Shown: positions 61,036 to 64,000 of the stretch, piece after piece
Position numbering within the stretch: the stretch's first letter is position 1
Layout of the letters: each line of letters begins with the position of its first letter
From: Akebia trifoliata
Taxonomy: Eukaryota; Streptophyta; Magnoliopsida; Ranunculales; Lardizabalaceae
NCBI GenBank assembly: GCA_017979445.1
Contig: CM030711.1
Span: 1,240,001-1,304,000, forward strand
Direction: 5' to 3'
DNA: 64,000 nucleotides
Program-made: the position numbers and the translations under genes
Notes under the pieces: generated by a model
Databases searched by the model: none
What the model saw: only the letters and a program-made list of their open reading frames with translations
What the model was told of the DNA's origin: nothing

Positions 61036-62390
61036 CCTTCTCAAGGTGTTTTTGATTGTTGAAGGCACATCTTAGACACTGTTGTGAAGGCTAGTATCTG
61101 TATGGACTCCAAGTTCAAGGAGGTACCAAGCTTGATATGTAATTTGAATTGGAGAATGACTATGATCGTTTGGATTGGAGGGCTACATGTTACAAAGGAA
61201 GCGGGGTTAAGGGGTAGTTTGGAGGAGGTGAATGGAATTTAATAGTTAGCTTACTTATTTCTCTGGATCCATGGCGTGGTCAAATCACTTATGGAGTTCT
61301 TACAAATGTCATGGGATGCAATATTGGATTTTCAAGAGAAAGGTGTTCCTTTCTTCTTTCTTCTTCTTCTCTATTCAAGATGCCTTGTTAGGTGTGCCAT
61401 TAAACTGAACACGATTCAAAAGACGTTCCTTGAATAAGGGGAGGGATGCGGCATAAACCATTTTGTTGTCGAGAAAGTTTGGGCATTTAAGAAGGATGGG
61501 ATTTATAATGTTCATGGGTGGTGAACTTTTCAAAGAATCATTGATTGTGAATCTGGTTTATCTTAATTTATGAAAGTCATTTAGGAAATAACTTGATGTT
61601 GAGAAATTTTTTTATCAGTTTGTTGTTGAGAATTGTTATTAGAGCATAAGAGATAAGGTGGTAGTCATTCTAAGAAAAATCTCAAAGATGGAGAAATTGT
61701 ATAGTTGATTTATTTGGTGGATGTGTTCATACCTTCACTTCTTCCAAGCTTTGGGTTGATCATAATAACAATTTTTTTTTTTTTTGAAAATTATATGTAA
61801 AAGTTTGAGTGTCTGTCAGTTTTGAATTTAAAAATACATCAACAATTTGGTTTATTAAATGGAGAACGGAAAAAAAAAAAAAAAATTCGGAGTTATACTA
61901 ACATTAACTACGGTTTAGCTTAGGCTATACTCACATTAACTATTGAGTACTTTTTTGATTGTTGAATGCATCTCTCCCTTCTTCTTTCAGACTCTGAACC
62001 ATCAAAAACGTAATTCAAGTCAATTATCAAAACTGCATTAAAGAAGTTGGTTTTGGACAAAACATTAACATTTTGATTTTGTGAGCAGGGACAGAACCAG
62101 TAAACAAGGAGCACCAGACTCTTCAACAAAATATTTACAATGGCCCGTCTGCCTATATGCTTAAGGGAGTATAGTAAATGCTTGCTACAGGAATGACACA
62201 ACAGCGATTTGCTTAGACATTGGAGATGATTAAACATGAACAAGACGATTAGGTAGAAGACCAAATCTTAGTATAGTTTCTTACGGTCTCAGTTGTTGAA
62301 TGAAAGTCATGGTGCATTGGAGCATCATAAACAATATGCTAATGTTCGCAAATCTTTGCTGTCAGGCTTCATTCGTTATGTATGTGAGTT
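61036..62390. other. Unassigned interval
   Basis: No gene is visible. 61040-61700 has the look of a degenerate coding relic, with short frames broken many times, but no motif I can name. Homopolymer A/T runs occur near 61771 and 61870. Confidence 0.5.
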
Positions 62391-62860
62391 GTGCTGGGGT
62401 GACACAGGATTTACTGTGATTCTCACAGTTCTGACGTGGACATGCATAGATAACGGTAGATGGTTTTTACTTGTATCACGAGGAAACTCATCTATAGTCA
62501 GGGGTGGATTTAGTGTGGGGGCAATGGGGGCACTTGCCCCCATAAGAATTTTCAAGCCTTTTGTGGAGTAATGAGTTATTGTGAAAGATAATAATAATGG
62601 CAAATAAAGAAATCTGCCACTATTGCCCTCATAATTTGTTTTAAACTCTTAGTTGCCCCTACAAAACACTTTCCATTGTTATGTTGCCCTAGACAAAACA
62701 ATTACAATTTTTGTTCCCCTCACAAAAAAAAAAATTCTACTTTTATGTTGCCCTCACATGAGTAAAATCCTGGCTCCGCCCCTGTCTATAGTTATGTGCA
62801 CGTCCCACGTCAGACTTGTGAGAATAGCAGTAAATACTTTTTGTCGTTTCAGCATTTTCC
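62391..62860. mobile_element. Family A element interrupted by a hAT MITE
   Basis: Outer ends gtgctggggtgacacagg and gtcgtttcagcattttcc, with inner pairs atttactgtgattctcac/gtgagaatagcagtaaat and ctgacgtggacatgc/gcacgtcccacgtcag. Both arms keep ACGT (62432-62439 and 62804-62812). The hAT element at 62499-62784 lies just beyond the dyad; removing it restores a normal family A palindrome of about 180 bases. Confidence 0.75.
62499..62784. mobile_element. hAT-type MITE with perfect 8-bp duplication
   Basis: Termini caggggtggatttag and ctggctccgcccctg form imperfect inverted repeats of the hAT CAGGGGCGGA type. The target duplication tctatagt is perfect (62491-62498, 62785-62792). It shares gggggcacttgccccc with 35892-36069. 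286 bp, no transposase. Confidence 0.85.
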
Positions 62861-62989
62861 TATGTAAATACCTGTTTAGAAGCTTTGGTTTTCGTTTAAA
62901 GCCCTCTTTGGAAAAACGATTCTAGTTTTTATCAATAATGGTGAAAAAGGTGCTAATAATTACTCTCCCAACGTGTGGGTTTAGTGCAG

Positions 62990-63140
62990 TGATATAACAT
63001 CCCCCCCCCCCCCCCCCAAGACCACACGTCTCCCAACTTTAGATCATTTGCATAGGGATATGCAAAGCCATAGATCTTTTTCTTGTGTATCTCGAGTCAA
63101 ATGATTAGTTCTGTGAGAGGGGGAATTTTCAGATGGTCAC
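62990..63140. mobile_element. Family A element (GATCATTTGC subfamily)
   Basis: Left gtgatataacatccccc, right gggggaattttcagatggtc. Inside, tagatcatttgcatagggat pairs with atctcgagtcaaatgatta around agccatagatctttttctt. It is interrupted by a C-run at 63001-63018. It is related to 26944-27117. Confidence 0.5.
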
Positions 63141-63163
63141 AATTTAAAGTTATAAAATTCTAA

Positions 63164-63870
63164 GGGTATGTTTGATTGCATGAAAAGTGATTTTCTATGG
63201 AATTTGAAATCTATGGAAAAATGGTGGTGGAAAATAGGTAGGGTTGGACAATTAAATTTCATTGTTTGATTTTACTTGGATAAAATCATGGAAAAAATGT
63301 GAGAAAAAAGAAGAAGACGAAGGAAAGGAGGAGAAGGAGGAAGAAGAAGAAGATGAGGAGGAAGAGGGAAGGGGGAGGATGTGGCGGTGGCGGTGGCGGT
63401 GACGGTGGTGGTGGCAGCAGAGGTAAGTGAGGAAGAAGAAGAGAGAATGTGGTGGTGATGGTGACGGTGGCGACGACGGAGGTAAGTGAGGAAGATGAGG
63501 GGAGAACGTAGTGGTGGCGGCGGCGGTGGAGATGATAGATGAAGAGAGAGAGAGAGAGAAGGAGATGGTGATGACGATGACGACGGCAATGGTGACGATG
63601 ACGACGGCGACAAGCTTAGTGTGATGGTGGTGGTGGTGATGGTAGGAAAGAAGAAGATATGAGTGAGGAAGAATTGAGGATGGAAAATATGAGTGGATTT
63701 CACTTTTCCACCCATATGAGTGGGAAAGTGAAATCCATGTTTTAGTGGACTTTTTGATTGGGGTGAAAAATTAATTTTCATTTTTCATGTGTAATTAAAC
63801 ACTTGAAAAATGTCATTTTTCATAAAAATTGATTTTCCACTCTATTTTCTATGTGCAATCAAACATACCC
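63164..63870. mobile_element. Tourist-like (PIF/Harbinger) element
   Basis: Termini gggtatgtttgattgcatga and gtgcaatcaaacataccc are inverted; both sides are flanked by TAA (63161-63163, 63871-63873), the usual 3-bp target of Tourist elements. The middle (about 63300-63660) is an expanded purine-rich GGTGGC/GACGAC/GAAGAA tract, whose minus-strand frame gives a meaningless Ser/His/Pro protein. No transposase. Confidence 0.75.
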
Positions 63871-64000
63871 TAAGTGGAAAAGTGCTGATAATATGGCAAG
63901 GTTTTGGTGCACGTTTTTTATGCTAACGAACGTTTGACATGTGTGAATGACAATAGTAAGGGGGAGAACTTCTCTCTCTTGCCATAATATAAAAATATAA

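Noticed and set aside
61036..61760. Possible coding relic downstream of SNRNP31
   Set aside because: Several short frames look protein-like, but I cannot name any motif, so no gene or transposon is called.
63272..63781. Minus-strand 169-codon Ser/His/Pro-rich ORF
   Set aside because: It is produced by the trinucleotide tract inside a Tourist-like element; there is no real protein composition or domain.
1..64000. CRISPR arrays, operons, ribosome binding sites
   Set aside because: The window is plant nuclear DNA; regular repeats here are minisatellites and transposons, with no spacer-repeat pattern.

Overview
This is nuclear DNA of a flowering plant, probably a dicot-type genome. It is AT-rich, and its genes are split by canonical GT-AG introns. 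Several products belong to plant-type families: a XTH, a serine carboxypeptidase-like protein, a DUF4050-type protein and a U11/U12 minor-spliceosome protein. Between and inside the genes lies a dense layer of non-autonomous transposons, SINEs and LINE remnants. The species cannot be told from this sequence.

Layout. 1-9.2 kb: gene-free, full of short inverted-repeat elements. 9.27-21.70 kb (+): a 13-exon gene for a RING/coiled-coil/WD protein of the RFWD3 E3 ubiquitin ligase family, 631 aa in the spliced model, with tandem repeats, a LINE, SINEs and palindromic elements in its introns. 21.7-27.4 kb: no gene. 27.58-29.96 kb (-): a complete 4-exon XTH (292 aa, group IIIA-like). 30.2-41.1 kb: no gene, several DNA transposons with readable target duplications. 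41.1-45.8 kb (+): a gene for a small DUF4050-type protein whose N-terminus is unresolved. 46-51.3 kb: no gene, clustered and nested palindromes. 51.35-58.06 kb (+): a complete 9-exon serine carboxypeptidase-like gene (503 aa) with its Ser-Asp-His triad. 58.86-59.63 kb (+): an intronless gene for the U11/U12-31K snRNP protein (255 aa). 59.6-64 kb: tandem repeats, a hAT MITE nested in a palindromic element, and a Tourist-like element.

The genes have no obvious shared pathway: DNA-damage ubiquitin ligation, wall xyloglucan remodelling, secreted or vacuolar peptidase, minor splicing, and an unknown. The common thread is the repeat layer. I count about 19 loci of one palindromic family (called family A here) in 64 kb. 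Their arms carry versions of TGACGTGGCA plus a core resembling ATCTATGGTTCTGTGC, and they sit between genes and inside three of the five genes. The other elements include two hAT MITEs of one family, two larger hAT-like elements, a PIF/Harbinger Tourist-like element and tRNA-derived SINEs with 12-16 bp target duplications. Family names A to E are labels made for this report.
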